NCBI GenBank assembly: GCA_016717005.1
Contig: JADJUF010000037.1
Coordinates: 744,001-808,000 of the forward strand
Length of the DNA: 64,000 nt
Direction of reading: 5' to 3'
DNA from: Myxococcales bacterium
GTDB lineage: Bacteria > Myxococcota_A > Polyangia > Haliangiales > Haliangiaceae
Below the pieces are notes generated by a model. That model worked only from the letters and a program-made list of their open reading frames with translations, was not told where the DNA came from and searched no databases. Made by a program: the position numbers and the translations under genes. Below are positions 27,597 through 35,338 of the stretch, piece after piece (position 1 is the stretch's first letter; every line of letters starts with the position of its first letter).

Positions 27597-28065
27597 CGCG
27601 CGTCAGATCACGGCGCGCCAGCTGCGCGTCGGACGCCTGATCGCGCAGCGGGTCACGGCGGGCCCGCCCGTGACCTCGTAGCGCGAGGCGCCGTCGAGCG
27701 CGTGGCCGTCGCGGACGCCTGATCGCGCCGGTCACGGCGCGCGCGCCCCCGTGACCTCGTAGCTCGAGGTGCAATCGATCGCGTGGCCGTCGCGGACGCT
27801 CACCGCGCGGCGCGTCACGGCGCGCGCGCCCCCGTGACCTCGTAGCTCGAGGTGCAGTCGATCGCGTGGCCGTCGCGGACGCCTCACCGCGCGGCCGGTC
27901 ACGGCGCGCGCGCCCCGGTGACCTCGGAGCTCGAGGTGCAATCGATCGCGTGGCCGTCGCGGACGCTCACCGCGCGGCGCGTCACGGCGCGCGCGCCCCC
28001 GTGACCTCGTAGCTCGAGGTGCAGTCGATCGCCTGGCCGTCGCGGACGCCTCACCGCGCGGCGGG
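27597..28065. other. Intergenic region filled by a tandem repeat
   Basis: Between the EF-hand gene and the stop of the gene at 28066 the sequence is almost wholly repeat copies. Apparent open frames here are repeats of the neighbouring gene's 3' end, not genes. Confidence 0.7.
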
Positions 28066-28134
28066 TCACGGCGCCCGCGCCCCCGTGACCTCGTAGCTCG
28101 AGGTGCAGTCGATCGCCTGGCCGTCGACGGCGCC
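27606..28134. repeat. Gene-end tandem repeat, 79-84-bp unit, 6 copies plus a remnant
   Basis: GTCACGGCG unit starts lie at 27652, 27731, 27814, 27898, 27981 and 28065, with a shortened remnant at about 27606. The copy at 28065 is the real end of the gene at 28066-28584 (reading on the bottom strand about 18 codons ending EVTGARAP plus TGA). Copies alternate between two subtypes (GCAATCGATC or GCAGTCGATC; GCTCACC or GCCTCACC), so two-unit blocks were probably duplicated. Confidence 0.9.
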
Positions 28135-28584
28135 GTGGGCCCGCGCGGTCGCGACGCCGGTGATCGCGCCGTCGGCCAGCGCGCCGTCGGCGCGGATCAG
28201 CACCTCGACCGCGCCGCCCTGCTGGGTGCCCCAGCCGCCCACGACGAACGTGCCGTCGCCGTCGAGCCCGCCGGCGAGGCGGTCGAGGGCGAGGCTGGAG
28301 GTGTCGAGCACCAGCCGCCCGTCGGTCTGCGTCACGTCGGCGCCGCCGTGATCGACCTCGCCGACGTCGCACAGCGACGCGGTGAAGCTGCCGACCTTGA
28401 CCGTGCACCGCCCCGCGCACGCGCTGGTGTACAGCGTCAGGTCGTAGCTGCCGGTCGCGTCGGCGCCGGTGGCGTCGCCCGGCGGCAGGTCGGCGACGTC
28501 GACCCGCTCGAGCAGATCGCCCGGGCCGCCGCCGCAGCCCAGCGCGAGGGCCGCGAGCGCGGCCCAACCGCGGGCGCCGGTCAC
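28066..28584 (-). CDS. Secreted protein, beta-rich, unknown
   Basis: 172 aa from a GTG that overlaps the preceding stop (GTGA), so translation is coupled to the gene at 28581. Short signal WAALAALALGC with a lipobox-like GCGG. The body is beta-rich with Cys pairs (ACAGRCTVKV, SLCDVGE, IDCTSSYE). Its last 18 codons and stop are repeated five more times downstream. Confidence 0.7.
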   Translation of the reverse strand: MTGARGWAALAALALGCGGGPGDLLERVDVADLPPGDATGADATGSYDLTLYTSACAGRCTVKVGSFTASLCDVGEVDHGGADVTQTDGRLVLDTSSLALDRLAGGLDGDGTFVVGGWGTQQGGAVEVLIRADGALADGAITGVATARAHGAVDGQAIDCTSSYEVTGARAP

Positions 28585-29213
28585 GGCGCGTCCGCCAGCG
28601 CGAGGGTCAGGTCGAGATCGCGCACGATCACGTCGCCGAAGTTCCAGATCGGCCCCGCGACCCGCGCGTCGACGGTCGCGACCACCGCGGGCCCGTCGGC
28701 GGTGACCTGCAGCTCGAGCCCGACGTCGCCGATGCGCTGGCTGGCGAACGGCAGCACGTCGCCGTCGTCGGCCCGCAGCGCCCAGTCGAGCACCAGCTCG
28801 ACCGTGGTCGACGTGTCGACGCCGGCGCCGTCGGCCCGCCACGCCGCGACGCCGTCGCGCTGGGTGCCCAGGCGCAGGTGCAGGTCGGTCAGGTGCAAGA
28901 CGCGGGTCGTGTCGCCGAGCGCGTGCTCGAGGTCGACGTCGTCGAGATCGATCGTGAGCGCCTGGACCGCCAGGCGGTCGTCACCGACCGCGCGGACGAC
29001 CACCTGGCCGCCGCGCACCCCGGGCGTCACCGGTCGCGCCACCCCGGCCTGGTCCGCGGTCAGCGCGACCGCGCCGCCGCGCAGGATCGGCAAGGCGGCG
29101 CCCGCCGCGAGCCGGCCCTCGAGCGCGCCCGCGGCGGGCCCGTCGGCCCCGTCCACGGTGCAAGCGCCGAGCGCCAGCAGGCACGCCGTGGCCATGATTG
29201 ATTGAACGTTCAT
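28581..29213 (-). CDS. TetR-linked lipoprotein, unknown
   Basis: 210 aa from ATG 29213 (MNVQSIMATACLLALGAC, lipobox LGAC); ATGs at 29222 and 29195 are alternatives. The mature part is beta-rich (LTIDLDDVDLEHALGDTTRV, DLHLRLGTQRDGV) and resembles the downstream protein in style. It is divergent from the TetR gene, and a TetR-type palindrome (29200-29215) covers its start, so it is very likely repressed by that regulator. Confidence 0.7.
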   Translation of the reverse strand: MNVQSIMATACLLALGACTVDGADGPAAGALEGRLAAGAALPILRGGAVALTADQAGVARPVTPGVRGGQVVVRAVGDDRLAVQALTIDLDDVDLEHALGDTTRVLHLTDLHLRLGTQRDGVAAWRADGAGVDTSTTVELVLDWALRADDGDVLPFASQRIGDVGLELQVTADGPAVVATVDARVAGPIWNFGDVIVRDLDLTLALADAP

Positions 29214-29215
29214 TC
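29200..29215. promoter_or_regulatory. TetR operator candidate A
   Basis: GATTGAAC/GTTCATTC palindrome overlapping the start codon of the lipoprotein gene and lying just after a leftward promoter (AGTCAA 29253-29258 = TTGACT -35; TCATTG 29230-29235 = CAATGA -10; 17-bp spacer). Confidence 0.65.
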
Positions 29216-29274
29216 GGTTCATGCATCATTCATTGATCACGATCCTGGCCTCAGTCAACTGTTTTGTTTGGGAC

Positions 29275-29303
29275 TTGACATGGCGCACAGATTCATCTGA
29301 ACA
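29275..29303 (+). promoter_or_regulatory. Promoter of the TetR gene
   Basis: Perfect -35 TTGACA (29275-29280), 17-bp spacer, weak -10 TGAACA (29298-29303). The -10 is covered by operator B, as expected for autorepression. Confidence 0.6.
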
Positions 29304-29310
29304 TTCATTC
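29295..29310. promoter_or_regulatory. TetR operator candidate B
   Basis: ATCTGAAC/ATTCATTC; the right half is identical to operator C at 36224-36231. Confidence 0.65.
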
Positions 29311-29318
29311 GGTACCAG

Positions 29319-29924
29319 ATGGCAGTCCGTGACCCCTCCGTCGCGCCCGTGGGCGACAAGTACGACGCGATCCTGGCCGCGGCCCTGCGGCTGTTCGTCG
29401 ATCGCGGCTTCCACGGCACCGCCGTGCCCGAGCTGGCCCGCGCCGCCGGCGTCGCCGCCGGCACGATCTATCACTACTTCCCCGGCAAGACCGCGCTGGT
29501 GAACGTGCTGTACCGCCGCTGGAAAGAGGCGGTCGCGCGCACGATCTACGCCGCGTTCCCGGCGACCGCGACGCCGCGGGAGCAGTTCGCCGCGATCTGG
29601 GGCGCGATGGCGACGTTCGCGCACGATCAGCCCCACGCGTTCGAGTTCCTCGAGCTGCACCACCACCGCTCGTACCTCGACGCCGAGAGCCTGCGCCTCG
29701 ACACCGGCCTCCAGGATTTCGGCGCCGGGTTCGTGCGCGCGGCCCAGGCCGCGGGCGTGGTCAAGGCCGGCGATCCGCACCTGCTGATGGAGCTGGTGTT
29801 CGGCGGGTTCACGCGGATGATGCGCGCGCACTGGGAAGGCCGGCTGCCGACGCTCGACGCCGCGACGCTCGCGCTGGCCGAGCAGGCCTGCTGGGACGCG
29901 ATCGCGACCCACGCCGCGGGCTGA
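29319..29924 (+). CDS. TetR/AcrR-family transcriptional regulator
   Basis: 201 aa. N-terminal HTH: KYDAILAAALRLFVDRGFHG, VPELARAAGVAAGTIYHYFP, GKTALVNVLY, the standard TetR DNA-binding domain; the rest is the helical ligand and dimer domain with a His-rich stretch (LELHHHRSYLD). Expected to bind palindromes A and B in the divergent region and the matching site before the lipase-like gene at 36253. The ligand is unknown; fatty-acid or ester sensing would fit the lipase target but is a guess. Confidence 0.9.
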   Translation: MAVRDPSVAPVGDKYDAILAAALRLFVDRGFHGTAVPELARAAGVAAGTIYHYFPGKTALVNVLYRRWKEAVARTIYAAFPATATPREQFAAIWGAMATFAHDQPHAFEFLELHHHRSYLDAESLRLDTGLQDFGAGFVRAAQAAGVVKAGDPHLLMELVFGGFTRMMRAHWEGRLPTLDAATLALAEQACWDAIATHAAG

Positions 29925-29981
29925 CGCGCCCGTCCCGGGCGTCGACCGGATCTGCGAACGCGTGCCTGGGGCCGTGGCCGA

Positions 29982-30437
29982 TCAGGTCCGCGCCAGCGCG
30001 TCGAGGCACAGGCGCTTGAGCTCGTCGGCGAGCGCGGCGTCGCGGCGCGCCAGCCCGAGCAACCCGTCGACCAGCGCCGGCGTCGGGATCGCGGTCAGGG
30101 CCTGGCGCAGCAGGTCGACGCCGCGCTCGGCGTCGACGCGCTGCCGCTCGAGGTGCGCCAGCGTGATCGCGACCGTGTGCTTGCACAGGTGGCGCTCGAG
30201 GCCGACCGGGCACGTGCACGCGTAGGCCAGGCCGTCGGCGCGCACCCACAGCCGCACCGCGTAGGGCGCGCGCGTCGCCTCGGTCGGGCGCACGACGCCG
30301 CGCAGCTCGCCGGGGCCGGCGATGACCTCGGCCACGCGGCCGGCGGCGAAGCAGCGCTCGCCGCGCTCGAAGGTCCGCACGCCCGCGATCGTCGCGATCG
30401 TGCCGCGGTGCAGGATGTTGGCGATGCCGGTGTCCAC
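29982..30437 (-). CDS. SWIM zinc-finger protein
   Basis: 151 aa from the GTG at 30437 (a GTG at 30455 would add 6). Contains the SWIM motif CTCPVGLERHLCKH (CxC...CxH), preceded by the usual strands (GRVAEVIAGPGELRGVVRP, YAVRLWV). SWIM modules bind DNA or protein; the helical C-terminus (VDLLRQALTAIPTPALVDGLL) is typical of the standalone bacterial forms. No partner gene adjacent. Confidence 0.8.
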   Translation of the reverse strand: MDTGIANILHRGTIATIAGVRTFERGERCFAAGRVAEVIAGPGELRGVVRPTEATRAPYAVRLWVRADGLAYACTCPVGLERHLCKHTVAITLAHLERQRVDAERGVDLLRQALTAIPTPALVDGLLGLARRDAALADELKRLCLDALART

Positions 30438-30469
30438 GCGCCGACGATCGCACACGCCGGCCGGGCGGT

Positions 30470-30733
30470 CAGCCCTCGCCGGTGCGGACGAACTTCTCGA
30501 CCGTGCTCGCCCTCAGCCCTCGCCGGTGCGGACGAACTTCTCGACCGTGCTCGCCCTCAGCCCTCGCCGGTGCGGACGAACTTCTCGACCGTGCTCGCCC
30601 TCAGCCCTCGCCGGTGCGGACGAACTTCTCGACCGTGCTCGCCCTCAGCCCTCGCCGGTGCGGACGAACTTCTCGACCGTGCTCGCCCTCAGCCCTCGCC
30701 GGTGCGGACGAACTTCTCGACCGTGCTCGCCGT
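30470..30733. repeat. Gene-end tandem repeat, 44-bp unit, 6 copies
   Basis: Copies start at 30470, 30514, 30558, 30602, 30646 and 30690. The first five are identical; the sixth, which overlaps the real gene end, differs by one base (CCGT for CCCT). On the bottom strand each encodes a gene end reading STVEKFVRTGEG plus TGA. The unit is not a multiple of three. Confidence 0.95.
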
Positions 30734-31159
30734 CAGCTTGAACGCCTGGCGGACGCGGCCGCGCCGGACCTCCTCGTCGGTCGCGACGTCGGTCACCACC
30801 AGGATCGCGTGGGGATCGTCATCGTCGATCGCGACGTCGAGGTCGGCCTTGACCCGCGCGCCGGCGTCGGTCGTGAACGTCAAGGTCCTGTGCAGGGCCG
30901 CGCGCGCCGACTGCTCGTGGCGCCGCAGCACCTCGCTCGCGGTCTTGACCAGCGTGGCGAACGCGCCGGCGTCGAGCGGCTTGGGGTTGCGCTTGTCGCG
31001 GCCCATCGTCCACGGCCCCACCAGCGCCGGCTCGTCGTCGCCCACGCGGGTCATGGCCACGGCCCAGCCGTCGTCGTCCTCGTTCTTCTGGACCTGCGCG
31101 ATCCAGCCGGCCTTGCGCCAGCGGGTCGGCTCGGTGATGTCCTCGGGAGTCGTCTCCAT
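30689..31159 (-). CDS. Conserved-looking cytosolic protein, unknown
   Basis: 156 aa (METTPEDITEPTRWRKAGWI...), no signal peptide, alpha/beta pattern with acidic loops (DVAIDDDDPHA), ends FVRTGEG. Start fixed by TAGGGT 6 nt upstream. The last 12 codons and stop are the template for five perfect 44-bp downstream copies. Confidence 0.7.
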   Translation of the reverse strand: METTPEDITEPTRWRKAGWIAQVQKNEDDDGWAVAMTRVGDDEPALVGPWTMGRDKRNPKPLDAGAFATLVKTASEVLRRHEQSARAALHRTLTFTTDAGARVKADLDVAIDDDDPHAILVVTDVATDEEVRRGRVRQAFKLTASTVEKFVRTGEG

Positions 31160-31165
31160 CGGGTC

Positions 31166-31171
31166 ACCCTA
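31166..31171 (-). promoter_or_regulatory. -10 element TAGGGT
   Basis: Bottom-strand TAGGGT, 6 nt before the ATG at 31159. Confidence 0.6.
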
Positions 31172-31271
31172 GCCCGCCCCCATGACGCTCGACGCGGCGC
31201 GGCAGGTCGCACGCGCACTTGCATAACGTGCGCGACCAGAACTTCTGGGCGCGCTCGCGCGTTGCTCGGGT

Positions 31272-32093
31272 ATGGCGATCCCCGACTCGTCCCGTCCCCT
31301 CGCGCCCGCGCACCTCGCCCCACCTGTGCGCGTCGAGCCGGCGCCGCGCGTCGGCGCGATCGCGACCGCCGCCGCGGTCTCGGTGGCGCTCGCCGCGGGC
31401 CTCGGCGGCGGGCTCATCGCCGCCAGCGCGCCCCGAGCCCACGCCGATCCGTGCGCGCTGCCCGCCGGGCTCGAGCTGACGGCGCTCGACGACGCCGATC
31501 GCAGCTGGATCGCGCACCGCACCCTGGCGTGCATGGACGTCGCGGCCGGCCGCATCGACGCCGCCGCGTATCGAGCCACCATCGCCGAGCTCGATCACCC
31601 GACGCCGACGCCGGTCGCGACGCCGGCGGCGCCCCCGCCGCCCGCCACGGCCAAGATGGTCTGGGCCACGCGCGTGCTCGGCTTCTCGTCGCAGTGGAGC
31701 GACGACGCCTGGTCGGCCGCGCGCGTGCTCGGCGCGCCCGACGTCGAGGCGCTCGGCACCGACGCGCCCCAGGCCTGGGCGTCGCGCGGCGCCGACGATC
31801 GCGACGAGTGGATCGAGGTCGCGCTGGCGCAGCCGACCCGCCTCGCCGGACTCCGCGTCATCGAGTCGTACAACCCCGGCGCGATCACGCGGGTCGAGGT
31901 CGCGGACGCCGACGGCGCGCGTCGGATCGTCTACTGGGGCGCGGCCGCGCCGCTGGGCCCCGCCGGCCACGAGCTGGCGGTCGCGCTGGGGTGCGCCCAG
32001 GCGCCGGTCGCGAGCATCCGGGTCACCCTCGACTCGCGCGCGGTGATCGGATGGAACGAGCTCGACGCCATCGGCGGCGTCGCCTGCGAGTGA
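31272..32093 (+). CDS. Membrane-anchored protein with discoidin-like domain
   Basis: 273 aa. Pro-rich cytosolic head, one TM helix at about residues 29-50 (IATAAAVSVALAAGLGGGLI), linker, and a C-terminal beta domain: SDDAWSAARVLGAPDV, DDRDEWIEVALAQPTRLAGL, AITRVEVADADGARRIVYWG, IRVTLDSRAVIGWNELDAI. This is the galactose-binding/F5-8 type C strand order, so carbohydrate or lipid-head binding outside the membrane is plausible. Confidence 0.7.
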   Translation: MAIPDSSRPLAPAHLAPPVRVEPAPRVGAIATAAAVSVALAAGLGGGLIAASAPRAHADPCALPAGLELTALDDADRSWIAHRTLACMDVAAGRIDAAAYRATIAELDHPTPTPVATPAAPPPPATAKMVWATRVLGFSSQWSDDAWSAARVLGAPDVEALGTDAPQAWASRGADDRDEWIEVALAQPTRLAGLRVIESYNPGAITRVEVADADGARRIVYWGAAAPLGPAGHELAVALGCAQAPVASIRVTLDSRAVIGWNELDAIGGVACE

Positions 32094-32174
32094 CCGCGGC
32101 GCCGCCCGCGCGTGACCGGCGCGACCTGCCCGCGACGCCTGGCGACGCGCGCGGGCTTCGGCGATGCTGCCGCC

Positions 32175-32795
32175 ATGAGCCTCGCGGTCACCGTCGGCAT
32201 GCGCGCCCAGCTGACCCAGGACGCCGAGGGGCGCGCCTACTTCGAGGAGGAGCTGGCGCGGCTCGATCGCGCGCTGATCGCCGCCGGCCACGCGCCCCAC
32301 GTCGAACCCGCGACGTTCGACGTCGAGGTGCTGCCGTACGCCGACCACGTCCCGTACACCTGGTTGCACCTGCTGCGCCGGGCCTACGCGCACACCCGCC
32401 CCGGCGCGGCGCCGTTCGCGCCCGCGCCGCTCGACTTCGATCCGATGGCCGATCCGCTGCTCGACCTCGAGCTGACGGTCCACCTCGATGCGCACCTGTG
32501 CTGCCACTCCGACGCCGAGGGCTACTACCTGCCGGTCGACCTGGCCGAGATCATCGACGGCGACGTCACCGGGGGGCTGATCGGCTCGTCGGTGGCGCTG
32601 GTGCGCGAGCTGCGCGCGGTCGCCCCGCTGCTCGGCATCCCGGTCACCGCGGCCGGCGTCAGCAGCGCGGTCGCCTACAGCCTGCGCGAGACCGACCAGC
32701 TCGATCCGCTGCACCGCGAGCGGATCACCTGGGGCGTGCTCTGGGCGACCGCCACCGCCAGCGTCGCCAGCGGCGCGCTGCTGGTGTTCCACTGA
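32175..32795 (+). CDS. Unknown cytosolic protein
   Basis: 206 aa (MSLAVTVGMRAQLTQDAEGRAYFEEELARL...). Soluble, with a Cys/His patch (HLDAHLCCHSDAEGYYLPVDLAEII) that could bind metal. No family recognised. GATGCT, one base off the local -10 pattern, lies 6 nt upstream. Confidence 0.65.
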   Translation: MSLAVTVGMRAQLTQDAEGRAYFEEELARLDRALIAAGHAPHVEPATFDVEVLPYADHVPYTWLHLLRRAYAHTRPGAAPFAPAPLDFDPMADPLLDLELTVHLDAHLCCHSDAEGYYLPVDLAEIIDGDVTGGLIGSSVALVRELRAVAPLLGIPVTAAGVSSAVAYSLRETDQLDPLHRERITWGVLWATATASVASGALLVFH

Positions 32796-32820
32796 CGGCC
32801 CCGGGCCCGGCACCGCGCGC

Positions 32821-32826
32821 TATCCT
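32821..32826 (+). promoter_or_regulatory. -10 element TATCCT of the phosphatase gene
   Basis: TATCCT, 6 nt before the GTG at 32833. Confidence 0.6.
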
Positions 32827-32832
32827 GCGGCG

Positions 32833-33633
32833 GTGCCGACCCTGGCCTGGGCCACCGACGTCCACCTCGACTTCGTGACGCCGCGCGAGCTCGACGCGCT
32901 GGCCGCGCAGCTCGCCGCGGCCGGTCCCGACGGCGTCGTGCTCAGCGGCGACCAGTCGACGGCGACCGCGCTGGTCGGGCACCTCGAGCGCCTGGCCGAG
33001 CGGCTCGCGCGCCCGATCTACTTCGTCCTCGGCAACCACGACTGCTACGGCGGCAGCATCGCCGAGGTCCGCGCCCGCGCCCGCGCGCTGACCGCCGCGT
33101 CGCCGTGGCTGCGCTGGCTGCCGGCGTGCGGGCCGATCGACCTCGGCGACGGCTGGGCGCTGATCGGCCACGACGGCTGGGGCGACGCGCGCGCCGGCGA
33201 CCCCGACGGCTCGGCGGTCGAGCTCAACGACTGGTACCAGATCCGCGAGCTCACCGGCCTCGATCGCGCGACCCGCTGCGCCGCGCTGCGGGCGCTCGGC
33301 GACGAGGCCGCGGCCCACCTCGCGCGCGCGGCCGCCGCCGCGCTCGCGCGCGCGGCCAAGCTGCTGGTGGTCACGCACGTGCCGCCGTTCGCCGACGCCT
33401 GCTGGCACGACGGCCGGCGCTCCGACGACGCGTGGCTGCCGTGGTTCACGTGCGTCGCCGCGGGCGACGCGCTGCGCGCCGCGATGGCCGCGCACCCCGA
33501 CGCCCGCGCGCTGGTCGTGTGCGGCCACACCCACGGCGGCGGCCAGGTCGACGTCGCGCCGAACCTGCGCGTGCTCACCGGCGGCGCCGACTACGGCGCG
33601 CCGGTCGCGCAGGCGCCGCTGGTCCTGCGCTGA
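32833..33633 (+). CDS. Calcineurin-like metallophosphatase
   Basis: 266 aa from GTG. All five metal-binding blocks are present: ATDVHLD, LSGDQST, LGNHDCYGG, LLVVTHVPPF and VVCGHTHGGG, so a two-metal phosphoesterase. GDQS replaces the commoner GDxx without loss of the Asp. No signal peptide. The substrate is not evident; single-domain cytosolic members act on small phosphodiesters or phosphoproteins. Confidence 0.85.
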   Translation: MPTLAWATDVHLDFVTPRELDALAAQLAAAGPDGVVLSGDQSTATALVGHLERLAERLARPIYFVLGNHDCYGGSIAEVRARARALTAASPWLRWLPACGPIDLGDGWALIGHDGWGDARAGDPDGSAVELNDWYQIRELTGLDRATRCAALRALGDEAAAHLARAAAAALARAAKLLVVTHVPPFADACWHDGRRSDDAWLPWFTCVAAGDALRAAMAAHPDARALVVCGHTHGGGQVDVAPNLRVLTGGADYGAPVAQAPLVLR

Positions 33634-33791
33634 GGTTCAGCCGGCCTGTCGCCAGGTCGCCAAGGCCTCCGCCGTCGGGGGCAAGCCCCGATAGCGCCCC
33701 CACTCATGACGCGAGCCTCGGCGCGCGGACCGGTGCCCGAAGAACTGACAGGCGCTGAGCGACCGCGGCCGCCAGCCCGCGCCCGATCCGC

Positions 33792-34205
33792 TCAGCGCGG
33801 CGGGGACGTGACCGTCAGCGGGATGTCGACGGTGTGCTCGATGCGGCGGCCGTCCTCGCGCTGCAGCCATAGCTGCGCGCGCAGGTGGTCCATGCTGCAC
33901 TGCTCGATGTGCAGCTCGCCGGCCGCGAAGCCGGTGTCGGCGTCGGGGTGCTCGGCCGCCGGCACCGCCTTGACGACGAAGCCCTCGAACGACAGCGGCA
34001 TCGTCGTCGGCTCGGTCGGGCACTCGACGAACGTCACCTCGAGCGACGCGAGCTCGGGATCCGCCGGCGTCGGGGTGAACGCGAACGTCACCTGGTTGAC
34101 GCCGGCGCAGCTGAAGCAATAGGTCCCGGTCGGGCGCGGCGGCGTGCTCGCGCACCCGGCCACGACGATCGCTGCGAGGCCGAGCCCGGACGACGACGTG
34201 CGCAT
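33792..34205 (-). CDS. Small lipoprotein, unknown
   Basis: 137 aa. Signal MRTSSSGLGLAAIVVAGC, then CFSCAGVNQVTFAF, a beta-rich domain with four Cys. TATGAC lies 5 nt upstream. Third of a same-strand set of three short secreted-protein genes (35174 to 33792). Confidence 0.7.
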   Translation of the reverse strand: MRTSSSGLGLAAIVVAGCASTPPRPTGTYCFSCAGVNQVTFAFTPTPADPELASLEVTFVECPTEPTTMPLSFEGFVVKAVPAAEHPDADTGFAAGELHIEQCSMDHLRAQLWLQREDGRRIEHTVDIPLTVTSPPR

Positions 34206-34255
34206 GACCCGTCATACCGCGGCGGCGCCGGCGAAGAGAAGGCCCGACCGCCAGC

Positions 34256-34858
34256 TCACGGCGCGGTGTCGAGGCCGTCGCAGTGGCTGGCGAACAGGTG
34301 CCCGACGACGGTCCCGGCCGCGAAGGTGAGGTCGACGTCGAGGGCGATCAGGCCGTCGGGGTGGCTCGGCGCCGGCGCGCCGACGCAGCTCGGGCACACG
34401 TCGGCGGCGACGGGGGTCACGGTCACCGCGGTGGCGGCCGCGCCCAGCGGGCCGCCGAGCAGATCGCCACGGAAGTCGAGCAGGTTCCCCGGCGTCGTCG
34501 TCGGCGCGGTGGTCGTCGGCACCGGCACGGCGCCCAGGATCAGCGTGTAGTCCGGCGTCGGCGACGTCATCGTCGGGCAGCCGGCCGCGCCGCCGCGGTG
34601 GATCTCGACGTAGAGCGTCGGCGGCGCGCCGGTCGCGATCGTCACGCCGTAGATGGCGTGATCGAGCGTGCGCACGGCGGCGCCGAAGCGCGCGGTCAGC
34701 GCGGTCGTGCGACACGCGCCCGCGCAGGTCGCGGGCAGGCCGGCGTCGAGGCCCGCGGCGTCGTCAGCGATCACGGCGGCGTCGGGCGCGCTCGACGCGT
34801 CGCCGCACGCGCCCGGGAGCACCGCCAGCGCGAGCAGCCATCTCAGGGTCGCGGCCAT
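34256..34858 (-). CDS. Lipoprotein, unknown
   Basis: 200 aa. Signal MAATLRWLLALAVLPGAC; Asp/Ala linker; beta-rich domain with Cys pairs (ATCAGACRTT, DVCPSCVGAP). No family recognised. Start fixed by TACGAT 6 nt upstream. Confidence 0.7.
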   Translation of the reverse strand: MAATLRWLLALAVLPGACGDASSAPDAAVIADDAAGLDAGLPATCAGACRTTALTARFGAAVRTLDHAIYGVTIATGAPPTLYVEIHRGGAAGCPTMTSPTPDYTLILGAVPVPTTTAPTTTPGNLLDFRGDLLGGPLGAAATAVTVTPVAADVCPSCVGAPAPSHPDGLIALDVDLTFAAGTVVGHLFASHCDGLDTAP

Positions 34859-34864
34859 GCGCGC

Positions 34865-34870
34865 ATCGTA
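34865..34870 (-). promoter_or_regulatory. -10 element TACGAT
   Basis: Bottom-strand TACGAT, 6 nt before the ATG at 34858. Confidence 0.6.
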
Positions 34871-34883
34871 CTACGCGCGCGCG

Positions 34884-35174
34884 CTACTTCGCCGCGCCGC
34901 CGAGGGCGTCGGTGAGCTGCTGGTAGCGCACGCCGACGTACGAGCCGATCGCCGCGGGCAGCGCGGGCGCGGCGCGGAGGTGCGCGACCAGCGCGCTGTC
35001 ACCTGCGGCTCGGTACTGATCGACCAGGCCGTCGTGCCGCGCGCACGCGGGCGTGCGCACGTCGCCGAGGAACGCCATGCCCGCGCCGGGCCCGCACCGG
35101 CCGAAGCTGGCGTCGGCGCCGCCGGTCACGCGGGCGAGCTCGATCGGGTCGACGATGAGCGAGAGTGCGAGCAT
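34884..35174 (-). CDS. Mini-protein with double-glycine leader and PLA2-like CARHD motif
   Basis: 96 aa. The N-terminus ends in IELARVTGG, the signature of double-glycine leaders cut and exported by peptidase-containing ABC transporters (bacteriocin type); cleavage would leave a 77-residue mature part. That part holds CGPGAGMAFLGDVRTPACARHDGLVDQY, split as a Cys-Gly-Pro-Gly loop and an ACARHD helix, resembling the Cys-x-x-His-Asp active site of phospholipase A2-like proteins. GGAG lies 7 nt before the ATG. Both assignments rest on motifs only. Confidence 0.6.
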   Translation of the reverse strand: MLALSLIVDPIELARVTGGADASFGRCGPGAGMAFLGDVRTPACARHDGLVDQYRAAGDSALVAHLRAAPALPAAIGSYVGVRYQQLTDALGGAAK

Positions 35175-35338
35175 GGGAGCGCTCCGACGAGAGGTCGTCG
35201 AGGCTGGGGTGGTGCAGGCGACGTGCCAGCGGCGCGACACCCGCGCGCGTCCTGGTGACGCCCTCCGCCTGGGGTGGCGCGCTCCGCTGCGCCGACCTCG
35301 GTCAGCACGCGCGCGCGCCCGTCAGCGGATCGCGGGGC

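Noticed and set aside
27475..27941. Small leftward frames beginning MHLELRGH
   Set aside because: Out-of-frame translations of the repeated end of the gene at 28066, not independent genes.
30470..30733. Possible CRISPR array
   Set aside because: Head-to-tail identical units without spacers, overlapping a gene's stop codon; no cas genes nearby. The arrays at 27606 and 39720 fail for the same reasons.
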